Assembly (NCBI GenBank): GCA_913056185.1
Contig: CAJXLV010000021.1
Location: forward strand, 1-58,787
Length of the DNA: 58,787 nucleotides
Direction: 5' to 3'
Origin: an uncultured Bacteroidota bacterium
Lineage (GTDB): Bacteria; Bacteroidota; Rhodothermia; Rhodothermales; Salinibacteraceae
Made by a program: the position numbers and the translations under genes. Below the pieces are notes generated by a model that was not told the origin of the DNA, did no database searches, and saw only the letters and a list, made by a program, of their open reading frames with translations. Positions 34,324 through 44,229 of the stretch are shown piece after piece (positions within the stretch are counted from its first letter, which is position 1; each line of letters begins with the position of its first letter).

Positions 34324-35844
34324 TTAGTGCGCCGCCGCGTGGACCTGCCTGCGGCGCATCGTGACGTACTCCGAGGGGGCGAAGTCGGTGACGCGGCGGC
34401 GGAAGGCGGCAACGGAGCGTGGCCACAGCACCGCGTTGCGACCCGTGGGGTCGAGGTACCAGCTGCGGCACCCGCCGTCGGTCCAGACGGTGCCCTCCGA
34501 CCAGCGGTCCACCTGGCGCACGAAGCGGGCCTGCGCGGCAGCCCGCGGCTCCACGGCAGCGGCCCCTGTGTCGTCCATGTGTCGCAGCGCGCCGAGGATG
34601 TGTTCGATCTGCGCCTCTATCATCGGCAGAATGGAGTTGTGGCCGAGCCCGGTGTTCGGGCCCCGGAGAAGAAACAGGTTCGGATACCCCGCCACCGTCG
34701 TGCCCAGGTGCGCCCGCGGGGAATCGCCCCAGGTCTCCGCCAGCGCCTGCCCCGCCCGGCCGTAAATGCTACGGGCAAACGGCATCTCCGTCGACTGAAA
34801 CCCCGTGCAGTAGACGATCACGTCTGCGTCGTGGGGACCCGCCGGCCCAGACACGCCCCCCGGATGCACCTCACGGGCAGCGCCGTCGACGACGGTCACA
34901 TTGGGCGCCGAGAGAGCCGGGAGGTACGTATCCGAGTGGAGAATGCGCTTGCAGCCGAGCGCGTAGTCGGGGATTAGCGTCTCGCGCAACTCGGGGGCCG
35001 CGATCTGGCTCCGCATCCAGTACCGGACGAGCGGCTCCACGAGGCGAGCGACGCGCCGGTCCCAGAAGAGCCAGCCGGTGGCCTCGCGGAGGTGGTGCAG
35101 CGCGACGCGCCAGGCCCGCAGGAGCATCGGCACGCGGCGAAACAGGTCCTGGATGGCGGGAGGAATCTCCCGGTCGCCATGCGGGACCACCCACGCCGGC
35201 GTGCGCTGGAAGAGCGTCAGGTGCTCGGCGTGTGGCTGCAGCGCCGGCACGATCTGCACCGCCGAGGCCCCCGTGCCGACGACGGCCACGCGGCGCCCGG
35301 ACGGGTCGAAGCCCTCGGGCCAGCCGGATGAGTGAACCGCCCTGCCCTCGAAGCGCTCTTGTCCCGGCAGGTCGGGGATGCGGGGCTGGGAATGGGTACC
35401 GACGCCGCAGATGAGTGCCCGCGCCGCCCAGGCCCCCTCCGACGTCTCGATGCGCCAGCGACGGCCGTCCTCGTCCCACGCTGCGCGACGGACCGCGTGC
35501 CCGAACCGGATGTGCGGGCGCACGCCAAACTGCGTCGCGCACTGCTTCAGGTAGGCAAAGATTTCATCGCGCCCCGCGAAGCGACGGCTCCAGTCCGCTT
35601 TCGGCGCGAAGGAAAACGAATAGAGGTGCGAGGCGGTGTCGCAGGCACAGCCTGGATAGCGGTTCTCCCGCCAGACGCCCCCGACCTCGTCTGCGCGCTC
35701 AAACACGACGATGTCCGTCCTGCCCTCCTGCAGGAGCCGAATTGCTGCGCCGAGCCCGGCGAACCCTGTTCCAATGATCGCGACGTCGGCCTCTGCCGTG
35801 TCGGCTCTCTTCGTGGCGGGGTCGGATGGATTTGTGGATCGCAT
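34324..35844 (-). CDS. Flavin-containing / Baeyer-Villiger-type monooxygenase
   Basis: A 506-aa FAD- and NAD(P)H-binding oxygenase. The first Rossmann motif is GTGFAG (25-30) and the second GTGASA. Between them lies the Baeyer-Villiger fingerprint FxGxxxHxxxWP as F165, G167, H171, W175 and P176. The C-terminal part matches cyclohexanone-monooxygenase-like proteins (LFLLRGPNTGLGHNSILPMIEAQ). Such enzymes insert oxygen next to ketone carbonyls or oxidise sulfides and amines; the substrate here is unknown. It is a single-gene unit, divergent from an unknown lipoprotein gene. Confidence 0.9.
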   Translation of the reverse strand: MRSTNPSDPATKRADTAEADVAIIGTGFAGLGAAIRLLQEGRTDIVVFERADEVGGVWRENRYPGCACDTASHLYSFSFAPKADWSRRFAGRDEIFAYLKQCATQFGVRPHIRFGHAVRRAAWDEDGRRWRIETSEGAWAARALICGVGTHSQPRIPDLPGQERFEGRAVHSSGWPEGFDPSGRRVAVVGTGASAVQIVPALQPHAEHLTLFQRTPAWVVPHGDREIPPAIQDLFRRVPMLLRAWRVALHHLREATGWLFWDRRVARLVEPLVRYWMRSQIAAPELRETLIPDYALGCKRILHSDTYLPALSAPNVTVVDGAAREVHPGGVSGPAGPHDADVIVYCTGFQSTEMPFARSIYGRAGQALAETWGDSPRAHLGTTVAGYPNLFLLRGPNTGLGHNSILPMIEAQIEHILGALRHMDDTGAAAVEPRAAAQARFVRQVDRWSEGTVWTDGGCRSWYLDPTGRNAVLWPRSVAAFRRRVTDFAPSEYVTMRRRQVHAAAH

Positions 35845-36041
35845 CTACACGGACTGCATCTGGGTAAGGAGAGTCTCTACACAAATGTGAATGCACACGC
35901 GAGGCACGCGATCTGCCTCCATCAATATAAATCCGTATGTGCTTCGGGCGAGCCCCTGATCGTTGCCGATATGTTGCAGCCCCCGCACGCCCATGCTATC
36001 TTCCGTCATTCCCGGTCATGCCCGTTCACCACCGAGCCCCC

Positions 36042-36983
36042 ATGATGCGCTTTTTGCTCTCAGGCTGGCGCCCCGTCCCCGAGTATCAAAAGCCCTCCTT
36101 CGTGTTCGTCGGCCCCAGAACGATGGTCCTGCTCGGTGTGCTCGCCGCGTGCGTTGCATCTTCAGGCTGTGGTCACGACGGGGCGATTGCCAATGAGCAG
36201 CCGCTGCCGATGTCGCCTCCCGACACCGTGATGCTCGCCCTGGTGCCCGATCGTGACGGGGACGCCCTTTCCGGATCGGCGTTTCTGGCCGCGACGGCAG
36301 ACACCTCGTATGCGGGACGACAGGCACGTGCCGTGGACGAGCTCCTGGGGGGCAACCTGCCCGCCTCCTTACGGACCCTCACCCCTCTTGTCCTGGCGCG
36401 CGGCTCCGACTCGCTCCTCGTGTGGGTCACGCGAGATTACCTGTCCATTGGCTCTGATACGGACTTCGTTCGAATGCCCCTGTCTCTGCCTTCGGCCCAG
36501 GCTGTGGCGCAGGACGTCGGGATGGTGCTTCCCACCCCGCGGCTCGTGGACGCGATCTACGCCCAGGCCGACCTGCAACTGGCCCCGCAGCCGATGGCGC
36601 CGGGTCCTGCAATGCGCTCCAATGCGTATTACGGACAGCATCAGCGAATGATCGAGGAGCAGCGCGCGGGCCGCGCCCCGGAGGGCCTGATCGCGGGCCA
36701 CAAGAAGGACGTGGTCGTGACGGTGCGGATGCGGGATCAGCCCGATCGAGTTCCCATCTACGGATGGCACAAGGGCGTAGCAGACCCCATCCAGCCGCTG
36801 TCGCTGGTGCACGACGATGACTATGAAGACTACAGCCATGGCCTGCGGCTTGTCCACCCGATTGCGCACCTGAATGGCACGCCGGTCGACCTGAGCACCC
36901 TCGTCCGGGGATCCACGTGGCGGTCGTTGCTCTCCAACGAGACGGAGGGGCTGGACCTTGAGGCCCTTTCATGGGGAGATTGA
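36042..36983 (+). CDS. Putative lipoprotein of unknown function
   Basis: About 313 aa from ATG 36042; the frame is open from 35937 and the start is uncertain. The hydrophobic stretch MVLLGVLAACVASSGC ends in a likely lipobox (SSGC), but it lies 28 residues in, so the true start may be that Met. A distinctive C-terminal block reads VPIYGWHKGVADPIQPLSLVHD, followed by YEDYSHGLRLV. I recall similar blocks in uncharacterised proteins of other phyla and cannot name a function. The conserved Asp, His and Trp suggest an enzyme or ligand-binding site. It is divergent from the monooxygenase gene. Confidence 0.7.
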   Translation: MMRFLLSGWRPVPEYQKPSFVFVGPRTMVLLGVLAACVASSGCGHDGAIANEQPLPMSPPDTVMLALVPDRDGDALSGSAFLAATADTSYAGRQARAVDELLGGNLPASLRTLTPLVLARGSDSLLVWVTRDYLSIGSDTDFVRMPLSLPSAQAVAQDVGMVLPTPRLVDAIYAQADLQLAPQPMAPGPAMRSNAYYGQHQRMIEEQRAGRAPEGLIAGHKKDVVVTVRMRDQPDRVPIYGWHKGVADPIQPLSLVHDDDYEDYSHGLRLVHPIAHLNGTPVDLSTLVRGSTWRSLLSNETEGLDLEALSWGD

Positions 36984-37405
36984 CACTCCCCCGACAAATG
37001 CGAAGCATTCACGCCCGTAAAAGACCGGAGGAGTCGACCATTCATCGACCGGAACCGACGACCGCAACCGCGTCGGTCTTCTCCAGGTCTCCAGGGGCGT
37101 TTCCCAACCGGAGCTTCAGGTGCAGGCTCGGGCATGTCCTGCCCTATCGATAAAAGAGCCCCCGATACACGAGACAGCCGCCTGGGCATCGCTGACTGCA
37201 CGACGAAAGCTCTCCCGGGCTGGTGCGGGTGCCGGCACCGCTGACTCGTCAAAACGCCCCCAATGCCGCCCGGAGACGAACCCAAACCGACCGCTGGCAT
37301 GTAGCAGCCCCCGGCCCGCACCCCCTGGTGCAGTGCCGCTGCACAGCGGAGCCTCCGTCGCGGGCCCCTCCCCACTGGCCAATTTCCCACCCGCCGTGTT
37401 GCGTC
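36984..37405. other. Gene-free region upstream of ppx
   Basis: The frame of the next gene extends upstream through much of this stretch but without coding character. It is Pro/Arg-type GC noise. No terminator or promoter is convincing. Confidence 0.5.
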
Positions 37406-39067
37406 ATGTCCCTTCCCCGCGAACGCGCCGCCTGCATCCGCGTCCCCCAAACCACCTACCGCAGCACCGCCCCCGCCGCGCCGGTGCGCGTCTGTGTGAT
37501 TGATGCCGGCACCAACTCGTTTCACGCCATCATTGTGGACGTGCACCCCAATGGCAGCTACCAGGTGGTGGACCGCCTGAAAGAGATGGTGCGCCTGGGG
37601 GCAGAGGGGCTGGACGCCCACCGCCTGCCCGATGCCGCCGTTGAGCGGGGCCTGGCGGCGCTGGAGCGCATTACGCTGCTGGCCGACGGATGGGGCACGC
37701 GGGAGTACCTGTCGTACGCCACCAGCGCCATCCGCGAGGCCCAGAATGGCGGCGTGCTGCTGCGCCGCGCTCGCGAGGAGCTGGGCCTGCGCGTGCGACC
37801 CATCAGCGGCGAGCAGGAGGCCGAGCTCATCTTTCGGGGCGTGAGCCGTACCGAGGACTTCGCGGAGCCGTCGCTGCTGGTGGACATCGGGGGCGGCTCG
37901 GTGGAATTCATTGTGGTCGCCGAGGATGCGATTGTGTATCGCAGCAGCCTGAAGCTGGGGGCTGCGCGCATGACGGAACAGTTTGTCACGACCGACCCGC
38001 TGTCGGAGGACGAGCAGGCGCGGCTGCGGGCACACTGCAAGGGGGAGGTGGCGGCGGTGGTGGCCGCGGCCCGAGAGCACGGGGTGACGACCCTGGTGGG
38101 CGCCTCGGGCACGATGAAGAGCTTGGTGCGCACCACGCAGGCGCACCTGGGCAACGGAACGGCCGGGCCGTTTCAGCGCAATTTTCCGGTGGCGCAGGTG
38201 CGCACAGCGCTGCGGTGGGTCATGCAAGCCTCGGCGGCCGAGCGAGAGGCCCACCCGGCCATCGAGCCCCGGCGGGTCGACCAGATTGGGGCGGGGGCGG
38301 TGCTGGTGGACACCCTCTGTGCCGGCCTCCCGGCGCTGCAGTCCGTGCGCGTCTCCCGCAATGCGCTGCGCGAGGGCATGGTGGCCCACTTCATCGACAC
38401 CAACGATGCGCGCCTTCAGCAGATGACCTCGTTCCGCGACCCGCGGCGGCGCAGCGTCCACGAGATTGCGTACCGCTTCCAGTGGGAGGAGACGCATGCG
38501 CAGCACGTGGCGGCCACAGCGACGTACCTCTTCAACCTCTGTCGCCCGTTGTACGACGGCCCCTCCACCGATGCGGAACTGCTCGAGTACGCGGCGCTGC
38601 TGCACGATGTGGGCTATCTCGTGGAGCACGACGCCCACCACAAGCACTCGCGCTACCTCATTGAGCACGCTGACCTGCAGGGGTTTCAGGCACAGGAGGT
38701 GTCCCTCATGGCCCTGGTGGCGGGCTACCACCGCGGGGCGCCCCCTGCGCCGAGTGACGAGGCCTTCGCGGCACGCCCGCCGGCCCAGCAACGGCGCGTG
38801 CGACAGATGGCGGGGCTGCTGCGGGTGGCGGAGGGGCTGGACCGCGGCCATTTTCAGAATGTCGTGGCGCTACGGGCGCGGCTGACGGATGCGGCCCTGC
38901 ATCTCTTTTTGGCCACAAAAGACGATCCGCAGCTGGAGGTGTGGGCGGCGGAGGCGGACGGGGGGCTGTTCGAGTCGGCGTTTGGGCGCGACCTGCATGT
39001 GGCGCCGACCAGCATTCCGGCGGGGGAGGCGGCCGAGATGACGGCCGCAGCAGCGGATGTGGCCTGA
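37406..39067 (+). CDS. ppx: Ppx/GppA phosphatase with HD domain
   Basis: A 553-aa protein with an N-terminal Ppx/GppA ASKHA-fold phosphatase (VCVIDAGTNSFHAIIVDV, SYATSAIREAQNG, ISGEQEAELIFRGV, LLVDIGGGSVEFIV) and a C-terminal HD domain (LLHDVGYLVEHDAHHKHSRYLI). This arrangement hydrolyses polyphosphate and/or the pppGpp alarmone. ATG 37406 (MSLPRERAACIRV) is chosen since the upstream open frame is not gene-like. It precedes nuoJ by about 220 bp on the same strand, but no functional link is evident. Confidence 0.9.
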   Translation: MSLPRERAACIRVPQTTYRSTAPAAPVRVCVIDAGTNSFHAIIVDVHPNGSYQVVDRLKEMVRLGAEGLDAHRLPDAAVERGLAALERITLLADGWGTREYLSYATSAIREAQNGGVLLRRAREELGLRVRPISGEQEAELIFRGVSRTEDFAEPSLLVDIGGGSVEFIVVAEDAIVYRSSLKLGAARMTEQFVTTDPLSEDEQARLRAHCKGEVAAVVAAAREHGVTTLVGASGTMKSLVRTTQAHLGNGTAGPFQRNFPVAQVRTALRWVMQASAAEREAHPAIEPRRVDQIGAGAVLVDTLCAGLPALQSVRVSRNALREGMVAHFIDTNDARLQQMTSFRDPRRRSVHEIAYRFQWEETHAQHVAATATYLFNLCRPLYDGPSTDAELLEYAALLHDVGYLVEHDAHHKHSRYLIEHADLQGFQAQEVSLMALVAGYHRGAPPAPSDEAFAARPPAQQRRVRQMAGLLRVAEGLDRGHFQNVVALRARLTDAALHLFLATKDDPQLEVWAAEADGGLFESAFGRDLHVAPTSIPAGEAAEMTAAAADVA

Positions 39068-39284
39068 GGCCCCAGGGCGCCCGTACGCTGCCTGTCCCAT
39101 GTAGGAAACGACGAAGCGCTCAATTCATCCATGATTAACCGCCCCGATTCTTGCCCCTACGTTGGTGGCGCGTTACTTTGCGTGCCGTGACTGCCGCGTA
39201 ACACAATCGGTCGGTGGGACTTCTTTCCCCCGGCCCTGCGGCGCCTGCGACGCGTCCTTCTCGCTCCGCCGACTGGGCCCTCCT

Positions 39285-39794
39285 ATGGCTGCCCCTCCCA
39301 TGTTCTTTCTGCTGGCTACGGTGGCCATCGCGGCCGCTTTGGGCATGCTCATTGCCCGAAACCCCGTGTCCAGTGCGCTCTGGCTGGTGCTGAATCTGTT
39401 TTGCATCGCTGGGCTCTACCTCACCCTGAATGCCTCCTTCATTGGGGTCATCCAGATTCTGGTGTACGCAGGGGCCATCATGGTGCTGTTCCTGTTCGTC
39501 ATCATGCTCCTCAACCTGTCGGCGCTGCCGGAGCTTCGGTCCCTGGACTGGGCCCGCATCGCGGGCTTTACGGTGGGGCTGGCGCTACTGAGCCAGCTCT
39601 TGTATGTGGTGGCGCTGCAGTTCGATCTGGGGGGGGAGCCGGCTACGAGCGCCACGGCGGCAGAGGTGGGCAGTGCGGCCACCCTGGGCGAAATCCTGTT
39701 CACCCGCTACGCGCTTCACCTACAGGTTGCCGGCATCCTGCTCCTGGCCGCGACGGTCGGGGCCGTCCTGCTCGCCCAGCGCCGCTTTGAGTAG
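39285..39794 (+). CDS. nuoJ: NADH-quinone oxidoreductase subunit J
   Basis: A 169-aa membrane subunit of respiratory complex I. Five hydrophobic helices include the family blocks [25 protein letters not shown] and [27 protein letters not shown]. The ATG at 39285 removes an arginine/cysteine-rich upstream stretch that does not belong to the family. It opens a run of nuoJKLMN. The peripheral-arm and other membrane genes nuoA-I are not in the window. Confidence 0.93.
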   Translation: MAAPPMFFLLATVAIAAALGMLIARNPVSSALWLVLNLFCIAGLYLTLNASFIGVIQILVYAGAIMVLFLFVIMLLNLSALPELRSLDWARIAGFTVGLALLSQLLYVVALQFDLGGEPATSATAAEVGSAATLGEILFTRYALHLQVAGILLLAATVGAVLLAQRRFE

Positions 39795-39943
39795 CGATGG
39801 GGGCGCGCTGGACCCCCCTGTCCGCGGGGCCGCCCTGCCCTGGGCCCGGGCGTCTGCGGGCCTCCCAGGGCGAACGCCCGGCCAATCCGGCGTTCCCTTC
39901 CGTCCCCCTTTTGTCCTTCCCTGATCTGAACTGCCGACGAACG

Positions 39944-40249
39944 ATGGACGTTGCCCTAAACTGGTACCTCGCGCTGAGTGCTGTGCTGTTTACCATCGGC
40001 ACACTGGGGGTGCTCTTCCGCCGCAACGCCATTGTGGTCCTGATGTCGGTGGAACTGATGCTCAATGCGGTGAACCTCACGCTGGTGGCCTTCAGCCAGT
40101 CCATGGGTGACCCGAGCGGGCAGATGCTGGTCTTCTTTACCATTGCGGTGGCGGCGGCGGAGGCAGCGGTGGGACTGGCCATCGTCATTGCCATCTTCCG
40201 CAGCAAGGTGACGGTCGACATTACCGAAATCAATCTCTTTAAACACTAA
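39944..40249 (+). CDS. nuoK: NADH-quinone oxidoreductase subunit K
   Basis: A 101-aa, three-helix subunit of complex I. It carries the conserved membrane Glu residues in [13 protein letters not shown] and [13 protein letters not shown], both central to proton pumping. ATG 39944 gives the exact family length. It lies 149 bp after nuoJ and 50 bp before nuoL. Confidence 0.96.
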   Translation: MDVALNWYLALSAVLFTIGTLGVLFRRNAIVVLMSVELMLNAVNLTLVAFSQSMGDPSGQMLVFFTIAVAAAEAAVGLAIVIAIFRSKVTVDITEINLFKH

Positions 40250-40299
40250 GGCCTGCCCGCCGCGCCCGCTCGCTTCTCTCTGGATTGCTTGCCCCGCCG

Positions 40300-42300
40300 A
40301 TGTCTTCTGCCGCTCTGCTCCGTCTCGTCCTCCTCCTGCCGCTTGCAGGGGCCCTGGTGAACGGCGTGGCGCCGCTGTTTGTCGAGTCGCTGCGTACGCG
40401 CGAAAAGCTGCTGGGCACCGTGGGGACGGCCGCGGTGGCGGTGCCCTTCGTTGTGGCGGCGTACCTGTTCCTGACGTTTGGGGGCGAGCCGGTCGTGGCC
40501 AATTACTTTACGTGGATGGCGGCGGGGGACCTGGAGCTGGCGTTCGCCTACCGCATCGATGAGCTGTCGCTCCTCATGACGCTCGTGGTCACGGGCGTGG
40601 GCGGCATCATCCACCTGTACTCCGTCGGCTATATGCACGGGGATCCCGGGTACTGGCGCTTCTTCGCCTACCTGAATCTCTTCATCTTCGCCATGCTCAA
40701 CCTGGTGCTGGCGAACAACCTGCCGGTGCTCTTCCTGGGGTGGGAGGGGGTGGGGCTCTGCTCATACCTGCTGATTGGGTTCTGGTACACGGACCTCAGC
40801 AACAGCACGGCGGCCAACAAGGCGTTCATCGTAAACCGGGTGGGCGACTTTGCCTTTCTGGTGGCCATGTTCCTGATCTTCCGGGAGCTCGGGGGGCTGA
40901 GCTTTGATGTGATTCTCGCGGAGGGTCCGGCCCTGCCGGAGGCAACGCTCAATTGGATCATCTTCCTCCTCTTTGTGGGCGCGACGGGCAAGAGCGCGCA
41001 GATTCCGCTCTTTGTGTGGCTGCCGGACGCGATGGCGGGCCCGACGCCGGTGTCGGCGCTCATCCACGCGGCGACGATGGTGACGAGCGGCCTGTACCTG
41101 CTGGCCCGCCTCTCGGCCCTCGTGCTCGGGGCCCCGGTGGTCATGGCCATCATTGCCGTTGTAGGGGGCGCCACGGCGCTCATGGCGGCCACCATCGCCC
41201 TCGCGCAGAACGACATCAAGCGCGTGCTCGCTTACTCCACGGTCTCGCAGCTGGGGTACATGTTCATGGCGGCGGGCGTGGGCGCGTTCTTTGTGTCGGT
41301 CTTTCACCTCGTCACCCACGCCTTCTTCAAGGCCTGCCTCTTCCTCGGCTCGGGGAGTGTGATCCACGGAATGGAGGAGGTGGAGCACGACCTGGAGGCG
41401 CGGGGGCATGACACGAGCGACTTCGATCCGCAGGACATGCGCACGATGGGCGGCCTCGGGGCCTACATGCCGTCCACGCGCACCACGTATTTGCTGGCCA
41501 CGCTGGCCATCTCGGGCATCCCGCTCACGGCGGGCTTCTTCTCGAAAGACGAAATCCTGTTCAAGGCCTTCGAGTACGGCTACGGCGGGGGGCAAACCTA
41601 CGCCCTGGTCGTGTGGGGCGTGGGGGTGATTACGGCGATCCTCACGGCGTTCTACATGATGCGCTCGTACATGCTCACCTTCGAGGGAGAGCCGCGGTGG
41701 CCGGAGGCGGAGGCCGTGACGCCGCACGAGTCGCCGTCGACGATGACGGGGCCGCTCTGGGCGCTCGGCCTGCTGTCGATGGTGGGCGGGTTTATCGGGC
41801 TGCCGGCGGTGATTCAGGACGGAAAGTGGAACTGGATTCACCACTACCTGGGCGCGAAGTACGGCGGGCCGGTGGCCGAGGTGGCGGGGGCGGGACATGT
41901 GCCGCTGGCGCTGGAGTGGGGGCTCATTCTGCTCAGCTCCGCCATCGCGGTGGGGACGGTCTACTATGCCTGGCGGGCCTACACGGCGCAGGGCCTGGCC
42001 TTCGATGCGGTGGTGAAACGCCGCTTCCGCGGGCTCTATCGGGTGTGGGCGGACACCTACTACTGGGATGATTTCTACGACCGGGTGGTGGTGGATACGC
42101 TGATCAACGGCATTGGCCGCAAGGCGCTCGCGCCCTTTGATGATGTGGTGGTGGACGGCGCCGTGAACGGGGTGGCGGACACGGCCCAGAACGCCAGTGG
42201 CCTGCTCCGACGCGTGCAGACGGGCATCGTACAGAACTACGCCCTCGCTCTCGTCCTGGGAACGGTCCTGGTAATCGGGCTGATGCTGGCTGGGGTGTGA
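40300..42300 (+). CDS. nuoL: NADH-quinone oxidoreductase subunit L
   Basis: The 666-aa distal proton-pumping antiporter-like subunit of complex I. It shows the Mrp-like core (FLGWEGVGLCSYLLIGFWY, WLPDAMAGPTPVSALIHAATMVTSG) and, toward the end, the lateral helix region. ATG 40300 (MSSAALLRLVLLLPLAG) is preferred over an upstream TTG. The gene is complete and followed by a 240-bp spacer holding a 14-bp repeat array and a possible new promoter before nuoM. Confidence 0.96.
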   Translation: MSSAALLRLVLLLPLAGALVNGVAPLFVESLRTREKLLGTVGTAAVAVPFVVAAYLFLTFGGEPVVANYFTWMAAGDLELAFAYRIDELSLLMTLVVTGVGGIIHLYSVGYMHGDPGYWRFFAYLNLFIFAMLNLVLANNLPVLFLGWEGVGLCSYLLIGFWYTDLSNSTAANKAFIVNRVGDFAFLVAMFLIFRELGGLSFDVILAEGPALPEATLNWIIFLLFVGATGKSAQIPLFVWLPDAMAGPTPVSALIHAATMVTSGLYLLARLSALVLGAPVVMAIIAVVGGATALMAATIALAQNDIKRVLAYSTVSQLGYMFMAAGVGAFFVSVFHLVTHAFFKACLFLGSGSVIHGMEEVEHDLEARGHDTSDFDPQDMRTMGGLGAYMPSTRTTYLLATLAISGIPLTAGFFSKDEILFKAFEYGYGGGQTYALVVWGVGVITAILTAFYMMRSYMLTFEGEPRWPEAEAVTPHESPSTMTGPLWALGLLSMVGGFIGLPAVIQDGKWNWIHHYLGAKYGGPVAEVAGAGHVPLALEWGLILLSSAIAVGTVYYAWRAYTAQGLAFDAVVKRRFRGLYRVWADTYYWDDFYDRVVVDTLINGIGRKALAPFDDVVVDGAVNGVADTAQNASGLLRRVQTGIVQNYALALVLGTVLVIGLMLAGV

Positions 42301-42361
42301 TGAGGAGCCGAGAACTGCTCCCCGCGCCCTGCGCCCGAGGGCAGAGGGGGAGATGGGAGGC

Positions 42362-42417
42362 GCAAGACGGAATGCGCCAGACGAGATGCACCAGACGAGA
42401 TGCGTGAGGGCGGATTG
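42362..42417. repeat. Four units of a 14-bp tandem repeat between nuoL and nuoM
   Basis: Units read GCAAGACGGAATGC, GCCAGACGAGATGC, ACCAGACGAGATGC and GTGAGGGCGGATTG. The middle two differ at one base. The last unit resembles the GTGAGGCGTGATTC units at 58698, which ties this array to the same family. Confidence 0.65.
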
Positions 42418-42502
42418 AGGGACAGGCGGCTTCGTCTGTGGGGGGGCGTCCGTCGGGGGCCGCACTGCGGGTCCCGATCTTGCAAGCGTACGCAAGAAGA
42501 GT

Positions 42503-42531
42503 TTGACCGGCCCATTGGTATTGCCTTAATC
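42503..42531 (+). promoter_or_regulatory. Possible promoter in front of nuoM
   Basis: TTGACC (42503-42508), a 17-base spacer and TTAATC (42526-42531) resemble a sigma-70 promoter 9 bp ahead of the nuoM ATG. If used it would make an almost leaderless mRNA. The -10 match is weak. Confidence 0.25.
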
Positions 42532-42540
42532 GTTCGATAG

Positions 42541-44178
42541 ATGGATATCCCGTACCTCACGTCCCTCGTCATTTTTCTCCCCGCCGCCGGGGCGCTCCTG
42601 ACGCTGTTTCTGCGGCGGGCTGCGGCCATTCGGTGGACGGCCCTGGCCACGACCACTGCCACGTTCGTGCTGTCCCTTGGGCTGTTTGTGGGGTACGACC
42701 CGTCGGTCAGCACGGCGCTGGCGCCGCAGATGGCCGATGTGTGGGCGGGATGGGTGCCGGGCGCGTACGACGTGAAGTACTTCGTGGGCATCGACGGCCT
42801 GAGCCTGCTCCTCGTCCTGCTAACGACCCTGCTCGGGCCCATCGTGGTGCTCTCGTCGTGGACCTACATCGGCGAGAAGCACAAGGGCTACTACGCGCTT
42901 CTGTTGCTGCTGCAAACGGGCATCACGGGCGTCTTCACGAGCTTCGATCTGTTTCTCTTCTACATCTTCTTCGAGCTGACCCTCATCCCGATGTACTTCA
43001 TCATCGGGGTCTGGGGCGGACAAGACCGCATCTATGCGGCGGTCAAGTTTGTGATCTACACGCTGGTGGGCTCGCTCCTGATGCTGGTGGGCGTTCTCTA
43101 CCTGGGCGCGGCCGCGGGGGATGCCGTCAACAACGGCGTGTTTACGACCGACTGGTACACGCTGCTGGAGTACAACGTCCCGCTGGCGGCGCAGGGGTGG
43201 CTCTTTGCGGTCTTTGCCTTTTCGTTTGCCATCAAGGTCCCGCTCTTTCCGCTGCACACCTGGCTGCCGGACGCGCACGTGCAGGCCCCCACGGGCGGGT
43301 CGGTCATCCTGGCGGGGGTGCTGCTGAAGATGGGCACGTACGGCCTGCTTCGCTTCTGCCTGCCGTTTTTCCCGAACGTAGCGCAGAGCTACGCGGGGCT
43401 GTTTGCGGTGGTCGCTGTCATTGGCATCATCTACGGCGCGCTGGTGGCCCGCGTGCAGGACGATGCCAAGAGCCTGGTCGCGTACTCGTCGATCAGCCAC
43501 CTCGGCTTTGTGGTGCTGGGGCTGTTTGCGTTTACGACGGAGGCGATGCAGGGGGCGGTGATCCAGATGGTGAACCACGGCCTCTCCACGGGGGCGCTCT
43601 TCCTGCTCCTGGGCATGCTCTACGAGCGGCGCCACACCCGCATGATGGACGACTACGGCGGCCTCGCTACGTCTGTCCCCGTCCTTACTACGTTCATGGT
43701 GATTAGCGTGCTCGCCTCGGCGGGCCTGCCGGGGCTCAACGGGTTTGTGGGGGAGTTTCTGATTCTGCTCGGCGCCTTCCAGAGCACGGTCCTCAACAGC
43801 CCGGTGCTCGTGGCCGCGGCCACCACCGGCGTCATTCTCGCCGCCGTCTACCTGCTCCACATGGTGTACCGCACCTTCTTTGGGGAGCTCACGGACGCGG
43901 CCAACGCCGAGATGCCCGACCTCAACGCCCGCGAGTTCGGCCTCATGGTGCCGCTCGTGGTGCTGATGTTTGTGCTCGGCTTCTACCCGAATCCCTTCCT
44001 GCAGCAAACGGCACCGACCACGCAGTTTCTGCTCGAGACGGTCGAAGAAAAGCGGGCCGCCATTGAGGCGCGGGCCGACAAGGCGCCTCCTACGGCCGAG
44101 ACGCCGCGCCCGGTGCCGCCGGCGCCGCTCGAAGCGGAAGAGGTGTCGATTGAGCGCCCCGAGCGGACCGCTCCGTAG
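42541..44178 (+). CDS. nuoM: NADH-quinone oxidoreductase subunit M
   Basis: A 545-aa antiporter-like subunit of complex I. Signature blocks include FIFFELTLIPMYFIIGVWGGQDR, FPLHTWLPDAHVQAPTGGSVILAG and LKMGTYGLLRF. The C-terminal 40 residues form a charged, Pro/Glu-rich cytoplasmic tail (PPTAETPRPVPPAPLEAEE) not found in most NuoM. The ATG at 42541 is unambiguous. Confidence 0.96.
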   Translation: MDIPYLTSLVIFLPAAGALLTLFLRRAAAIRWTALATTTATFVLSLGLFVGYDPSVSTALAPQMADVWAGWVPGAYDVKYFVGIDGLSLLLVLLTTLLGPIVVLSSWTYIGEKHKGYYALLLLLQTGITGVFTSFDLFLFYIFFELTLIPMYFIIGVWGGQDRIYAAVKFVIYTLVGSLLMLVGVLYLGAAAGDAVNNGVFTTDWYTLLEYNVPLAAQGWLFAVFAFSFAIKVPLFPLHTWLPDAHVQAPTGGSVILAGVLLKMGTYGLLRFCLPFFPNVAQSYAGLFAVVAVIGIIYGALVARVQDDAKSLVAYSSISHLGFVVLGLFAFTTEAMQGAVIQMVNHGLSTGALFLLLGMLYERRHTRMMDDYGGLATSVPVLTTFMVISVLASAGLPGLNGFVGEFLILLGAFQSTVLNSPVLVAAATTGVILAAVYLLHMVYRTFFGELTDAANAEMPDLNAREFGLMVPLVVLMFVLGFYPNPFLQQTAPTTQFLLETVEEKRAAIEARADKAPPTAETPRPVPPAPLEAEEVSIERPERTAP

Positions 44179-44229
44179 ACGTCTCCGTTTCCCTTCTGTA
44201 TTCTCTTGCACCAACCCCCTTCTGGGACC

